From assembly GCA_947253765.1 (NCBI GenBank), contig CAMYAK010000005.1, positions 1-64,000 of the forward strand: 64,000 nucleotides of DNA, read 5' to 3'. This DNA is from an uncultured Tissierellia bacterium. GTDB taxonomy: Bacteria; Bacillota; Clostridia; Tissierellales; Peptoniphilaceae. This document shows, piece by piece, positions 40,345 through 50,572 of the stretch (positions within the stretch are counted from its first letter, which is position 1; each line of letters begins with the position of its first letter). The notes under the pieces are model-generated. The model did no database searches. It worked only from the letters and a program-made list of their open reading frames with translations, and was not told the DNA's origin. The translations under genes were made by a program, and so were the position numbers.

Positions 40345-43173
40345 ATGGGCTTATTTGATTTCTTTACAAAATCCTTTTCTGAAAAGGAAATTGCCAAAAT
40401 CCAACCCCTGGTAGACAAAGTTCTGGGATTGGAAAAAACCATGGAGACGCTTAGTGACAGCCAACTCAGATCTAAGACTGCCGAGTTCAAGGAAAGATAC
40501 AAAAACGGGGAAAGTCTTGACGACCTTCTGCCGGAAGCTTTCGCAACCGTAAGAGAGGCGGCTTGGAGAGTTTTAAATATGAAACCCTATCCGGTTCAGA
40601 TCATAGGAGGAATTATCCTCCACCAGGGCAGGATAGCAGAGATGAAGACCGGTGAAGGAAAGACCCTTGTATCCACCATGCCTGCGTATTTAAATGCCAT
40701 TGCCGGCAAGGGCGTCCACATAGTAACCGTGAACGACTACCTGGCCAACCGTGACTCCGAATGGATGGGCAAGGTCCATGAATTTTTGGGCCTGACAGTA
40801 GGATGTATTTTGCAGGAGATGACCACGGCCGAAAGGCAGTCTGCTTATAATGCCGACATCACCTATGGTACCAACAACCAGTTCGGATTTGACTATCTTA
40901 GGGACAATATGGCCATCTATGAATCGGGAGTTGTTCAGAGGGGCTTAAATTTTGCCATAGTCGATGAGGTCGACTCCATCCTGATCGATGAGGCCAGGAC
41001 CCCCTTGATAATTTCAGGCCAGGGCGACCCCTCAACAGAGATGTACAGCAGGGCCGACACCTTCATTAAAACATTGAAGGGAAGAATTCTGGACCCGGAT
41101 GAGGACGACAAGTCCAACCCACTTGACAATCTCTTGGAAGAGCACAAGATGGAGACCGTGGACTATGTTGTGGACATGAAGAGGAAGTCCGCCAACCTCA
41201 CAGAAAAAGGAAACGGCAAGGCCGAAGCCTTTTTCAATGTTGAGAATATCTCAGATCCCTCCCACATGGAGCTTATGCACTACATAAACCAGGCCCTGAA
41301 AGCCAGGACCACCATGAAAAGGGATATAGACTATGTAGTCGTTGACGGCCAGGTCAAAATAGTCGATGAGTTTACCGGCCGTATCATGGAGGGACGTCGC
41401 TACTCTGACGGCCTCCACCAGGCCATTGAAGCCAAGGAAAATGTCGAGATCCAGTCAGAATCGAAAACATTGGCAACCATAACCTTCCAGAACTTCTTCT
41501 TAATGTACGGCAAGCTCTCCGGTATGACCGGTACAGCCATGACCGAAAAAGATGAATTTGCCGAAATATACAACCTGGACGTTATAGAAATTCCAACAAA
41601 CAAACCAATGATCAGGGCCGACAATGATGACCTCATCTTCAAAAACGAAGAGGGGAAATTCAAGGCCATTGTTGAAGAAATAAGAAGCGTACATGAGACG
41701 GGCCAACCTATACTGGTAGGTACAGTTGATATCGAGACTTCGGAGCTGATATCAACCCTTTTGAAAAGGGCAGGCATCAAGCATTCAGTCTTAAACGCCA
41801 AGCAGCATAAATTGGAAGCCCAGATTGTTGCCCAGGCAGGCCGTTTAGGAACAGTCACCATCGCAACCAACATGGCCGGCCGTGGTACCGATATAGTTTT
41901 AGGAGGAAACCCCGAATGGATGGCCAAGGATGCCATGAGAAAACAGGGTTATTCCGACGCTCTCATAGAGTGGGCTGATTCATTCAGACATGTTGAAGAA
42001 GATGACAGGTTCCCGCTCGATCCCGTAGTAAATGAGGACGGGGAGGTTGAGGAAGAAGCCTGGGTCAGCGGAAAGGAAATTATTGAAAGCCGTGAAAAAT
42101 TCAGCAAGCTCAAGGATGAGTTCTCTATTGAAACCAAAGAGAATGCAAAGGCCGTTGTAGAAAAGGGAGGCCTATATATACTCGGCACCTCCAGGCATGA
42201 GTCAAGACGTATAGATAACCAGCTAAGAGGACGTGCGGGAAGGCAGGGAGACCCCGGAGTTTCAAGATTCTTCATATCCTTGGAGGACAAGCTCATGTTC
42301 CTCTATGGCGGTGAGAAGATGAAGCAGATGTCCCAATCAAAGTTCCTTCCGGATGATGACCCCCTGGAAGCCAGGATGCTGACCAAGTCCATAGAAATGG
42401 CTCAGAAGAGGGTTGAGGCCAACAACTTCTCAATAAGAAAAAGAGTTCTTGAATATGACAATGTCATGAATGTTCAGAGGAATACGGTCTATGGGGAGCG
42501 CAACAGGGTCCTAAAGGGAGAAAACATGAAAGACTATATCAACGAGATGATAAAGTCCGTTATCTCTGAAGCTGTGGATTCCTTCTGCTCAAAAACCGTA
42601 TCGCCCGAGAATTGGGAAATGAAGGGACTTTTTACTTATCTCAACAATCTTTATTTGCCGGAAGGCATGCTTGCCATTGGAAGAATCCAGGATATCAGCC
42701 AGGAAGACCTGAAGAAAAAGCTCATACAGATCGCCGAAGACCTTTATGAAAAGAAGGAAGAGGAACTTGGCAGCGAAAACATGAGAGAGCTTGAGCGCGT
42801 TGTCCTCTTAAGAGTGGTCGACACCAAGTGGATGGACCACATCGATGCTATGGACCAGCTCAGGAAAGAGATAAATGTCAGATCTTACGGAAATGAGGAC
42901 CCGGTTAGGGCTTATGCAAATGAGGGCTATGACATGTTCATGGCAATGAACGAGTCCATTAAGGAAGAGACCGTACGCCTGATTTATCATCTGGTGCCGG
43001 CATCAAGCATTGAGAGAAAACAGGTTTCAGGGCCCATAAGGGAAGGCGGGGCTCCGGATGATGAAGGCGGCAGTCAGCCATTTGTAAGAAAATCCAAAAA
43101 AATAGGAAGAAATGACCCATGCCCATGCGGTTCAGGAAAGAAATATAAAAACTGCCACGGTAAAAACAAATAA
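40345..43173 (+). CDS. secA: Protein translocase ATPase SecA
   Basis: A 942-residue motor of the Sec export pathway. NBD1 carries MKTGEGKTL and DEVDSILIDEARTPLIISG; NBD2 carries the TNMAGRGTDIVLGGNP and QLRGRAGRQGDPG motifs; the C-terminal zinc motif is CPCGSGKKYKNCHG. AAAGGAAAG precedes ATG 40345; a GTG at 40330 is too close to its purine-rich site. prfB follows after 9 bp, the usual secA-prfB order. It would export the many signal-peptide proteins seen here. Confidence 0.98.
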   Translation: MGLFDFFTKSFSEKEIAKIQPLVDKVLGLEKTMETLSDSQLRSKTAEFKERYKNGESLDDLLPEAFATVREAAWRVLNMKPYPVQIIGGIILHQGRIAEMKTGEGKTLVSTMPAYLNAIAGKGVHIVTVNDYLANRDSEWMGKVHEFLGLTVGCILQEMTTAERQSAYNADITYGTNNQFGFDYLRDNMAIYESGVVQRGLNFAIVDEVDSILIDEARTPLIISGQGDPSTEMYSRADTFIKTLKGRILDPDEDDKSNPLDNLLEEHKMETVDYVVDMKRKSANLTEKGNGKAEAFFNVENISDPSHMELMHYINQALKARTTMKRDIDYVVVDGQVKIVDEFTGRIMEGRRYSDGLHQAIEAKENVEIQSESKTLATITFQNFFLMYGKLSGMTGTAMTEKDEFAEIYNLDVIEIPTNKPMIRADNDDLIFKNEEGKFKAIVEEIRSVHETGQPILVGTVDIETSELISTLLKRAGIKHSVLNAKQHKLEAQIVAQAGRLGTVTIATNMAGRGTDIVLGGNPEWMAKDAMRKQGYSDALIEWADSFRHVEEDDRFPLDPVVNEDGEVEEEAWVSGKEIIESREKFSKLKDEFSIETKENAKAVVEKGGLYILGTSRHESRRIDNQLRGRAGRQGDPGVSRFFISLEDKLMFLYGGEKMKQMSQSKFLPDDDPLEARMLTKSIEMAQKRVEANNFSIRKRVLEYDNVMNVQRNTVYGERNRVLKGENMKDYINEMIKSVISEAVDSFCSKTVSPENWEMKGLFTYLNNLYLPEGMLAIGRIQDISQEDLKKKLIQIAEDLYEKKEEELGSENMRELERVVLLRVVDTKWMDHIDAMDQLRKEINVRSYGNEDPVRAYANEGYDMFMAMNESIKEETVRLIYHLVPASSIERKQVSGPIREGGAPDDEGGSQPFVRKSKKIGRNDPCPCGSGKKYKNCHGKNK

Positions 43174-43182
43174 GAGGATTGT

Positions 43183-44302
43183 ATGGAAAAGTACGAAATG
43201 GAAAAAGAGGTCGAACTCCTGGGAAAAAAGCTGGAAGACCTAAGGGGGTCACTTTGACATCGAAGGCCTGAAGGCCGCCGTTGAAGCAATGGAGAAAAAG
43301 ACCCTTGATCCGGGCTTCTGGGACGACTCGGATTCGGCCCAGGACCATATGGTTGACCTCAATGACAAGAAAAAGACCATAGATAGCTTTGAGGAATTGG
43401 AGGGCTCCTATGGAGATATGGCGGACCTGCTGGAACTCCTTTCAGATGAGGAATACCACAAAGAGTCGGGTCAGCTTGAGAGTGAATTTCTTGAGATCAA
43501 TAAAAAATACAACGGATTGAAAACCCAGGCTCTCTTGTCAGGAGAGTATGACCACAACAATTGCTATTTTTCCATCCATGCCGGGTCAGGCGGGATGGAG
43601 GCCACGGATTGGGCTCAGATGCTCCAAAGAATGTATGAGAGATGGTTTGAGTCCAGGGGCTGGAAGGTCGAAATGACGGCAATCAGCGAAGAGGAAGGGG
43701 CAGGAATCAAGTCTGTCAACTATCTGATAAAGGGGCCATATGCTTACGGCTATTGCAAGGGAGAAAAGGGGGTCCACAGGTTGGTCAGGATCTCACCTTT
43801 CGACTCACAGAGCCGTAGACATACTTCTTTTTCAAGCATTGACGTCTATCCGGAAATAAAGGACATAGGCAAGATCGAGATCGACGAAAAGGATCTGAAA
43901 ATAGATACTTACAGGTCTTCAGGCAAGGGGGGCCAGCACGTAAACACCACCGACTCGGCAGTAAGGATTACCCACCTTCCTACTGGAGTTGTAGCAACTT
44001 GCCAGAATGAAAGGTCCCAGATTCAAAACAGGGTTAAGGCCTATGAAGAGCTGGTTGCAAAACTGGTTCAAATAAAGGAAGAAGAAAGAAAAGAAAGAAT
44101 AGAGGATATCCAGGGCAAGTACACTCAAATTTCCTGGGGTAACCAGATCAGGTCCTATGTATTTCAGCCGTATACAATGGTAAAAGACCACAGGACCGGA
44201 TACGAAACGCCTAATGTTGCAGGAGTTATGGATGGCAACCTGGATGACTTTATTGATGCATATCTTAATTGGAAGGCAAAGGAAGAGGAGAACAAGCAAT
44301 GA
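43183..44302 (+). CDS. prfB: Peptide chain release factor 2, programmed +1 frameshift
   Basis: RF2 of 372 residues made from two frames: 43183-43254 (24 codons) then, after skipping one base, 43256-44302. The shift site reads AGGGGG-TCA-CTT-TGA-C: an internal Shine-Dalgarno (43243-43248), the slippery CTT and an in-frame UGA (43255-43257), which is RF2's own stop codon. This is the classic autoregulatory signal. The GGQ loop is in SSGKGGQHVNTTDSAVR and the RF2 SPF anticodon-like tripeptide in RISPFDSQ. Reading only the second frame would drop the N-terminus. The stop overlaps proS by four bases. Confidence 0.96.
43243..43258 (+). promoter_or_regulatory. RF2 recoding signal
   Basis: AGGGGGTCACTTTGAC: internal ribosome-pausing Shine-Dalgarno, three-base spacer, CUU slippery codon and UGA. 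Frame moves from CTT to GAC. Confidence 0.95.
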
Positions 44303-46011
44303 GAATGAAGAGATACTACATGCCGACTCTTAGAGAATCGCCGGCAGATGCGGAGATAGCAAGTCACAAGCTGCTTCTCAGAGCAGGCATGATAAGAAAA
44401 ACGGCATCCGGAATATACAGCTATCTTCCTTTGGGAATTAGAGTTCTGGAAAAAATTGAAAAAATAGTCAGGGAAGAGATGGACAGGTCAGGGTCTCAGG
44501 AGATTAGGACGTCTATTATCCAGCCCAGGGAAATATGGGAAGAATCGGGCCGCTGGCAGACCTTCGGTCCTGAAATGTTCAAACTAAAGGACAGGGGAGA
44601 CAGGGAATTCTGCCTGGGTCCCACAGCCGAGGAATATTTCACAGCCCTGGTTTCTCAAGAGATCAGGTCATATAAGCAGCTGCCATTGAATATTTATCAA
44701 ATCCAGTGGAAATACCGCGATGAGAAAAGACCCCGTTTCGGCATCAACAGGTCCAGAGAGTTCCTGATGAAGGATGCTTACAGCTTCGATAAGGACAGGG
44801 CAGGTATGGAAGAAGCATATCAGATTATGTGGGATGCCTATGCCAAGGTTTTTGACAGGCTGGGAATTGAATATAGGGTTGTTTTGGGGGATTCCGGAGC
44901 CATGGGCGGAAATGTGTCACATGAGTTCACAGCCCTTTCAGAAGTTGGCGAGGGTTTGATCGCCTACTGCAATTCATGCGACTATGCGGCAACCGATGAA
45001 AAATGCGGGGTCAAGCTTGAAGAAGAGGAAAGGGCCGACCTGCTTGATATGGAGAAAGTGGGGACTCCGGGAGTAAAGACGATTGAGGAATTGGAAGGAT
45101 TTTTATCAGTTCCTGCAAATAAGATGATGAAAGCCGTTTGCCTGTCGGTCGAGAAAAAGCCCGTGATAGTATTTGTTCCGGGCGACAGAGAACTCAATAT
45201 GGCAAAACTTGTTGCCTATCTCAAGGTGCCCGAGCATGAGATTGAGATGCTGGACGATGAGACCATTGAGAAAATCACCGGAGCGGAGGCAGGATTCACA
45301 GGGCCCATCGGCCCGGCTGAGGATGTCAGGGTCATCGTTGACAAGAGCCTGACGTTAAAGAAAAACCTGCTCTGTGGAGGAAATGAAACAGACTTCCACC
45401 TGAAAAATGTCAACTATGGCAGGGATTTCAAGGGCGAAGTGGCGGATGACCTTCTTATGGTTAAAGAAGGGGACCATTGCCCGAATTGCGGCGGCCACTT
45501 GGAATTTGCAAGGGGTATTGAGGTCGGCAATATTTTCCAGTTGGGGACCAAATACTCGGAATCCATGAATGCAACTTTCCTAGATGAAAACGGGAAGGCC
45601 ACACCATTTGTTATGGGCTCATATGGTATAGGAATCAGCCGTACAATATCGGCAATAGTTGAGCAGAATCACGACGAAAAGGGTATTGTATGGCCGCTCA
45701 TAGCAGCTCCTTTCCACGCAATAGTAACCATTGTCAATTGCAAAAACGAAGACCAGGTAAAGTTGGCTGAAGACATTTATGAGACCTTGACCGAGTCGGG
45801 GGTTGAAACCCTTCTGGACGACAGGGACGAGAGGGTCGGAGTCAAGTTCAATGATAGGGATCTTATCGGAATACCGCTGAGGATAACAGTCGGCAAGAAG
45901 GCACCGGAAGGTATTGTCGAGTATTCCACAAGAACAGATATGGAAAATTCAGAAATTCAATATGAAGAGGCCATAGCAAAGATTCGCGAAGAATTGGGAA
46001 AAATCTCATAG
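44299..46011 (+). CDS. proS: Prolyl-tRNA synthetase (bacterial type)
   Basis: A 570-residue class II aminoacyl-tRNA synthetase charging tRNA-Pro. Motif 2 region KYRDEKRPRFGINRSREFLMKDAYSF and motif 3 GSYGIGISRT are present, with the inserted editing domain (about 225-385) that hydrolyses Ala-tRNA-Pro between them, as in the E. coli-like type. ATG 44299 overlaps the prfB stop. No T-box leader is present; it is expressed from the secA-prfB transcript. Confidence 0.97.
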   Translation: MRMKRYYMPTLRESPADAEIASHKLLLRAGMIRKTASGIYSYLPLGIRVLEKIEKIVREEMDRSGSQEIRTSIIQPREIWEESGRWQTFGPEMFKLKDRGDREFCLGPTAEEYFTALVSQEIRSYKQLPLNIYQIQWKYRDEKRPRFGINRSREFLMKDAYSFDKDRAGMEEAYQIMWDAYAKVFDRLGIEYRVVLGDSGAMGGNVSHEFTALSEVGEGLIAYCNSCDYAATDEKCGVKLEEEERADLLDMEKVGTPGVKTIEELEGFLSVPANKMMKAVCLSVEKKPVIVFVPGDRELNMAKLVAYLKVPEHEIEMLDDETIEKITGAEAGFTGPIGPAEDVRVIVDKSLTLKKNLLCGGNETDFHLKNVNYGRDFKGEVADDLLMVKEGDHCPNCGGHLEFARGIEVGNIFQLGTKYSESMNATFLDENGKATPFVMGSYGIGISRTISAIVEQNHDEKGIVWPLIAAPFHAIVTIVNCKNEDQVKLAEDIYETLTESGVETLLDDRDERVGVKFNDRDLIGIPLRITVGKKAPEGIVEYSTRTDMENSEIQYEEAIAKIREELGKIS

Positions 46012-46050
46012 GAATTTGGATTTTCAAACCGTAATGTAGGAGAGTTGCTT

Positions 46051-46587
46051 ATGAAAAATAAAGCGGTTTTTTTGTCACTGATCTTGGTCATCTTTTTAGC
46101 GATGACTGCTTGCTCGGGAAGGACCGGGGAGAACTCTGAGCCTGCACAAGGATCGGAGACCACATCTGCGGAGAGCTCGGATTCGGAAAACTCTGAAGAT
46201 GAGATCCCCGAAGAAGAGAAGCAGGCCTATGAAAAAGCCGTCAGCGATTTTAAAGAGATCAATATGGCGGAGTTAAAGAAGTTTGAAGAGGACAAGAAAG
46301 AGGCCTTTATTTATGCAGGGGCCCTGTATTGCCCATATTGCAGACGCTTTGCACCAATCCTTGATGAGCTGGCAAAAAAGAAAAATATCGAGGTATATTA
46401 TCTTGATGCGGAAAAGGCGGGGACTGATTTCGATGCCTATTCAGCGGGCAAAAAAGTTGAGTATATCCCTGCAATTTTCTATATGAAAGACGGAAAATCT
46501 GCAGGGTATGACACATATTTCTTTGAACAGCCCTTCAGCAAGTCCGATATTTCCAACAAGATAGATAAAATTTTGCAGGCAAAATAA
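46051..46587 (+). CDS. Thioredoxin-like lipoprotein
   Basis: A 178-residue exported lipoprotein with lipobox LAMTAC, an acidic Ser/Glu linker (about 25-60) and a thioredoxin fold carrying CPYC (in GALYCPYCRRFAPIL). The cis-Pro segment is VEYIPAIFYM. It could act in extracytoplasmic disulfide chemistry or resemble the bacteriocin-accessory-type thioredoxins of Gram-positives. TAGGAGAG selects ATG 46051. It lies after proS and before a terminator. Confidence 0.82.
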   Translation: MKNKAVFLSLILVIFLAMTACSGRTGENSEPAQGSETTSAESSDSENSEDEIPEEEKQAYEKAVSDFKEINMAELKKFEEDKKEAFIYAGALYCPYCRRFAPILDELAKKKNIEVYYLDAEKAGTDFDAYSAGKKVEYIPAIFYMKDGKSAGYDTYFFEQPFSKSDISNKIDKILQAK

Positions 46588-46606
46588 AAAACGAAGACTT
46601 TTGAAA

Positions 46607-46660
46607 AAGCCGTCCAATTGGCCCGAGATAAAAAGCTCAGACCTTTTGGACGGCTTATTT
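46607..46660 (+). terminator. Terminator before the peptide importer
   Basis: Perfect 11-bp stem AAGCCGTCCAA (46607-46617) / TTGGACGGCTT (46646-46656) with a 28-nt loop and a T-rich end. Confidence 0.7.
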
Positions 46661-46722
46661 ACTATATTTATAGCATATTTATAAAAAAATATTTTTTAGA
46701 ATTCGCTTTTTTAAAGAATTTG

Positions 46723-46731
46723 TGGTATACT
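46723..46731 (+). promoter_or_regulatory. Extended -10 promoter of the peptide-binding protein gene
   Basis: TGGTATACT (46723-46731) is an extended -10 about 50 bp before the ATG; the -35 is not convincing. Confidence 0.6.
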
Positions 46732-46780
46732 GGCAACAATTCATTGGAAAAATGAATATGTTATTCCCAAGGAGGACAAT

Positions 46781-48778
46781 ATGAAAAAGAAATGGCTATC
46801 ACTTACGCTGGCAGCCGCTTTAGCACTTACCGCTTGCGGTGGCAGCAAACCGGGCACATCAGGAACTTCTGGTAGTGGAGAAAAAACCAAGGTTGAAGAT
46901 AAGGACCTTACCGTAACTTATAGCACAGACTTGGACAGCATGGATTATGTAACAACACCTCTCCAGACCAACCACAGGGTTAATGCCAACTTGGTTGACG
47001 GTCTAGTAGAAAATGATCCTTATGGAAAGATCGTTCCCTGCTTGGCTGAAAGCTGGGAGCATAACGCTGACTACACAGAGTGGACGTTTAAAATCCGCCA
47101 GGGAGTTAAGTGGGTAACAAACCAAGGCGAAGAATACGCTGAACTTAAAGCTCAAGACTTTGTAACAGGCGTTCGTCACGGTGCAGAATTCAACTCAGGT
47201 ACAAAATGGCTGCTCCAGGGCGTCATCAAGGGATATGAAGCTTATTGCGGAAGCGATTTTTCAGACGCTGAATGGGACAAGGTTGGAGTTAAGGCTGTAG
47301 ATGACTACACAGTCAAGTACACCATGGAAAAACCGATCCCATATTTCGATTCTATGACAACATACACAGTTCTTTTCCCGGTCAACAAGGACTTCTTGGA
47401 ATCAAAGGGTGAGGGCTGCAAACTTGGTAGCCCGGATAAAAAGAAATGTGAATTCGGCGCTGTTAAGTTAGATTCAATTCTTTATAACGGCGGCTTTATA
47501 CTTACTGAAAACACAGCTAAGTCACAGCGTGTTATGACAAAGAATGACAGCTATTGGGATAAGGACAATGTTCATATTTCCAAGGTTACTGAAGTTTATG
47601 ATGACGGTAAAGACGTATACTCAGTAGCAAAGGGCTTTGACCAGGGCGTTTATTCACAGTTTGCTCTGAATCCTTCATGGAAAGACTACGATGATTACAA
47701 GAAGAAATATGAAGGAAAAACCCACTACGAGATGCCGAACTCATCAACATTCGGTGTAGTATGGAACTATAACCGTCAGGTCTTCAACGAAACCAACTAC
47801 GCAAAAGATGAAGCTATGAGGAAAAATACCCGAGTAGCTGTAATGAACGAAAACTTCCGTAAGGCAGTTCGTGCAGCATTCGACGTAGTTGCTTATAATG
47901 AAATCTCAGCACCTCACGATTTGGCAGTAGCTCAGTTGAGAAACATTAACAACTCACCTGATATGGGAACAAAGTCAGACGGAACAATGTACTTTGACCT
48001 TGTTACAAAGGCTTATAACGAAGCAACAGGTGAAAAACGCGATCTTAACGACGGAAAAACACCCTTCTTCTCAAAAGAAGAATGCGCTAAGTATCTTGCT
48101 GAAGCTGAGAAGGAAGGCGTAAAATTCCCGGTCCACCTGGACATGCTTGTAATTGAAACAAGTGAACGTTTAACAAAACAGGCCCAGTCAATGAAGAAGT
48201 CCATTGAGGCCAATACAGACGGCAAGGTTATAGTCGAGTTGGTCATGAGGGATGAGAATACGGTAACAAGCATTGTCTATACAAATGAAGATCCTAAGGC
48301 AATGGATTACGATATCTCAACATTCACAGGTTGGGGTGCTGACTATAAAGATCCGAAGACCTATGTTGATATCTATTCACCGACAACCGGATACTACATG
48401 CAAGCCACAGGTTTAGGACAAACAACTTTGAATGATAAAAAAGAAGAAGTTGTTGAAAACGAAGATCTCAAAGAGAAGATAGGCCTCATGGAATATGAGA
48501 AGCTCTACAGAGCAGCTGATGCCATAACAGATGACATGGATGCACGTTATGAAGCATTTGCAAAGGCTGATGCCTACCTGATTGAACGCTGCATCTTCAT
48601 TCCTACAACCCAGAAGGCACGTATGGAAGTTGTAACAAAGCTTGAACCCTTTACAAGACCTCATGCAAGCTACGGTTCTTCAGAAGAAAAATACAAGGGA
48701 CTCATAATTCGTGACGACATTGTAACTTCAGAAGAATATGAAAAAGCTTATGAAATCTACCAGAAGGCTGGAAAATAA
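46781..48778 (+). CDS. oppA: Oligopeptide ABC transporter substrate-binding lipoprotein
   Basis: A 665-residue SBP_bac_5 family lipoprotein (lipobox ALTACGG). The family motif near LAESWEHNADYTEWTFKIRQGVKW is present, as are the large lobes typical of AmiA/OppA. It delivers peptides to the permease encoded next. Unlike most genes here, it uses CGT arginine codons often (GTTCGTCAC, GTTCGTGCA), a pattern of high expression. It has its own promoter and a strong terminator, consistent with more binding protein than permease. Confidence 0.94.
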   Translation: MKKKWLSLTLAAALALTACGGSKPGTSGTSGSGEKTKVEDKDLTVTYSTDLDSMDYVTTPLQTNHRVNANLVDGLVENDPYGKIVPCLAESWEHNADYTEWTFKIRQGVKWVTNQGEEYAELKAQDFVTGVRHGAEFNSGTKWLLQGVIKGYEAYCGSDFSDAEWDKVGVKAVDDYTVKYTMEKPIPYFDSMTTYTVLFPVNKDFLESKGEGCKLGSPDKKKCEFGAVKLDSILYNGGFILTENTAKSQRVMTKNDSYWDKDNVHISKVTEVYDDGKDVYSVAKGFDQGVYSQFALNPSWKDYDDYKKKYEGKTHYEMPNSSTFGVVWNYNRQVFNETNYAKDEAMRKNTRVAVMNENFRKAVRAAFDVVAYNEISAPHDLAVAQLRNINNSPDMGTKSDGTMYFDLVTKAYNEATGEKRDLNDGKTPFFSKEECAKYLAEAEKEGVKFPVHLDMLVIETSERLTKQAQSMKKSIEANTDGKVIVELVMRDENTVTSIVYTNEDPKAMDYDISTFTGWGADYKDPKTYVDIYSPTTGYYMQATGLGQTTLNDKKEEVVENEDLKEKIGLMEYEKLYRAADAITDDMDARYEAFAKADAYLIERCIFIPTTQKARMEVVTKLEPFTRPHASYGSSEEKYKGLIIRDDIVTSEEYEKAYEIYQKAGK

Positions 48779-48821
48779 TAAAGCTTTAACAAGCTGAAGA
48801 AGCAAACATTTGTAAGTTCAA

Positions 48822-48851
48822 GGGGCCGGTTTATTCCGGCCCCTTATTTTT
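48822..48851 (+). terminator. Terminator after oppA
   Basis: GGGGCCGG (48822-48829) / CCGGCCCC (48836-48843) with loop TTTATT, then TTATTTTTAT. Confidence 0.9.
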
Positions 48852-49015
48852 ATACTTTCCGGTATGCTTAAAAAGTACATAGAGACCTTTAAAAATAAAT
48901 TTAATTCGATATTCACAAAACATGAATTTATTCGAAATACATGGGATAACTATACATAATTATTTAATATAATAGAAGAAAATATTGCATTTTATTTAAA
49001 GTTTTTGAGTTTATG

Positions 49016-49024
49016 TGCTATACT
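49016..49024 (+). promoter_or_regulatory. Extended -10 promoter of the permease operon
   Basis: TGCTATACT (49016-49024), about 65 bp before the permease ATG, matches the style of the oppA promoter. The rest of the 48779-49089 gap is AT-rich and shows no gene. Confidence 0.6.
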
Positions 49025-49089
49025 ATCTGATATTCGTTGATGGAAACAGAAAATTTTAAGAGAAAATAGTAATGTAGTTAGGAGACAAT

Positions 49090-50571
49090 ATGACTCGATA
49101 TATCCTAACCCGCTTAGTGAAATCAGTGCTATCCATTTTGATAGTCGTATCTTTGGTGGTGGGAATTGTATACAAGCTTGTACCGACATCCAGGATCTTT
49201 CTCCAGGATGACGCATATAAGAAGATGAAAGGCAATCCCAAGATTATCTATATGTACGGAAAAATGGAGAACCTGGGTTATCTTGACTTTTTGACGCAGG
49301 CAGAGATGTGTGCGGCAAAGTCCGGCAAAAGCGGGTGCTCAGAATCAGGGAGTGAAGAACAGAAGAGGGTTGCTGAAGAAGTTAAAAAAGACGGTTACAC
49401 CGTTGAAGTGCTTGATGAACCGGGTGAAGGCCGCGGAACAATGATTGCCTATAAAAAGTATTCAGTATTCCAGCTTGTTGGAAGATTTTTTAGAAATCTT
49501 ATCGTAGTTGACCATAAAAACTTCATTCAGGATCCCAAAAATCCTAACCTGGAAAGAGGATATAGGATTGAAAAGGGTCCGAACGGAATTCCGGCCGTGG
49601 CTTGTTCCGGCTGCAAACATAAGTATCAATTATATATAGATGGAAACTTCCCGTTTATACACCAGAACAAGTTCAAGCTGAACTTCGGTGAATCATTCCC
49701 CAGTAACCAGGGTGTCGCAACTTTGGATGTTATAGGCGTAGGCCAGGGTCCATTGGTGAACAAGGAGCAGACCTTCCCTACAGGTGAGGTTCTAAAGAGC
49801 CCTATTAACCAATACACATTGAAGTATAAATCGGAAATAGACCACCTTGACCAGAAGCGTTTCAATGATCATTATGCTAGTGGGGAAAGCATGCATGAAA
49901 ACCCCTCAATGATAACAACATCTTATATATTCGGCATTTCATCGGTCATATTGGCATATGCCATAGCCATACCGGCAGCCGTTGCCATGGCCAGGAATAA
50001 AGATGGGCTCATTGACAACATAGGTATAGGCTACATAAACCTGACCATCTCACTTCCGTCATTGGCCTTTATATTCTTTATAAAGTATATAGGTGTAAGC
50101 TTGGGTCTTCCGGATAAGTTCCCCCACCTGGGCTTCGGAAATCCCGTATCTTACATTTTGCCAATTATAATCATGGGTCTTTTGAGCACTCCAAGCATAA
50201 TGCTTTGGGTAAGACGCTACATGGTTGACCAGGAAAATGCCGACTATGTTAAGTTTGCTAAAGCAAAGGGCCTTTCTAAAAAAGAAATTTCAAGAAGGCA
50301 TATACTCAAGAATGCCATCATACCCATTGTCAACGGCCTGCCGACATCAATTATAATGGCTATAAGCGGTGCTGTTCTTACTGAGACGGTATTTGCTATA
50401 CCGGGCATGGGCAAGATGCTTCCTGACGCAATCCAGGCCTCAAACAACAACATGGTTATAACCCTGACCTTCATCTTCACCAGTCTTGCGGTTATTGCCG
50501 TTTTCTTGGGCGACTTGCTCATGACAGTTGTTGATCCGAGAATTTCATTGAACGTAAAGAAAGGAGAATAA
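49090..50571 (+). CDS. oppB: Oligopeptide ABC permease, AmiC/OppB type
   Basis: A 493-residue membrane subunit. The first membrane helix (about 8-30) is followed by a large external insertion of about 250 residues with Cys pairs (CAAKSGKSGC and CSGCKHKY), then the standard BPD_transp_1 core of about five helices with the EAA-like segment KFAKAKGLSKKEISRRHILKNAIIP. Typical OppB proteins are about 310 residues; the long form matches streptococcal AmiC. It pairs with the next permease to form the channel. Confidence 0.92.
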   Translation: MTRYILTRLVKSVLSILIVVSLVVGIVYKLVPTSRIFLQDDAYKKMKGNPKIIYMYGKMENLGYLDFLTQAEMCAAKSGKSGCSESGSEEQKRVAEEVKKDGYTVEVLDEPGEGRGTMIAYKKYSVFQLVGRFFRNLIVVDHKNFIQDPKNPNLERGYRIEKGPNGIPAVACSGCKHKYQLYIDGNFPFIHQNKFKLNFGESFPSNQGVATLDVIGVGQGPLVNKEQTFPTGEVLKSPINQYTLKYKSEIDHLDQKRFNDHYASGESMHENPSMITTSYIFGISSVILAYAIAIPAAVAMARNKDGLIDNIGIGYINLTISLPSLAFIFFIKYIGVSLGLPDKFPHLGFGNPVSYILPIIIMGLLSTPSIMLWVRRYMVDQENADYVKFAKAKGLSKKEISRRHILKNAIIPIVNGLPTSIIMAISGAVLTETVFAIPGMGKMLPDAIQASNNNMVITLTFIFTSLAVIAVFLGDLLMTVVDPRISLNVKKGE

Positions 50572-50572
50572 G

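Noticed and set aside
44150..44299. T-box leader for proS
   Set aside because: proS overlaps prfB by four bases, leaving no leader.
43289..44302. prfB starting at 43289
   Set aside because: This drops the RF2 N-terminus; the real start is 43183 with a +1 frameshift at 43252-43258.
49048..49067. CodY-like site before the permease operon
   Set aside because: AAAATTTTAAGAGAAAAT looks similar, but spacing differs by two bases from the AATTTTCWGAAAATT consensus.
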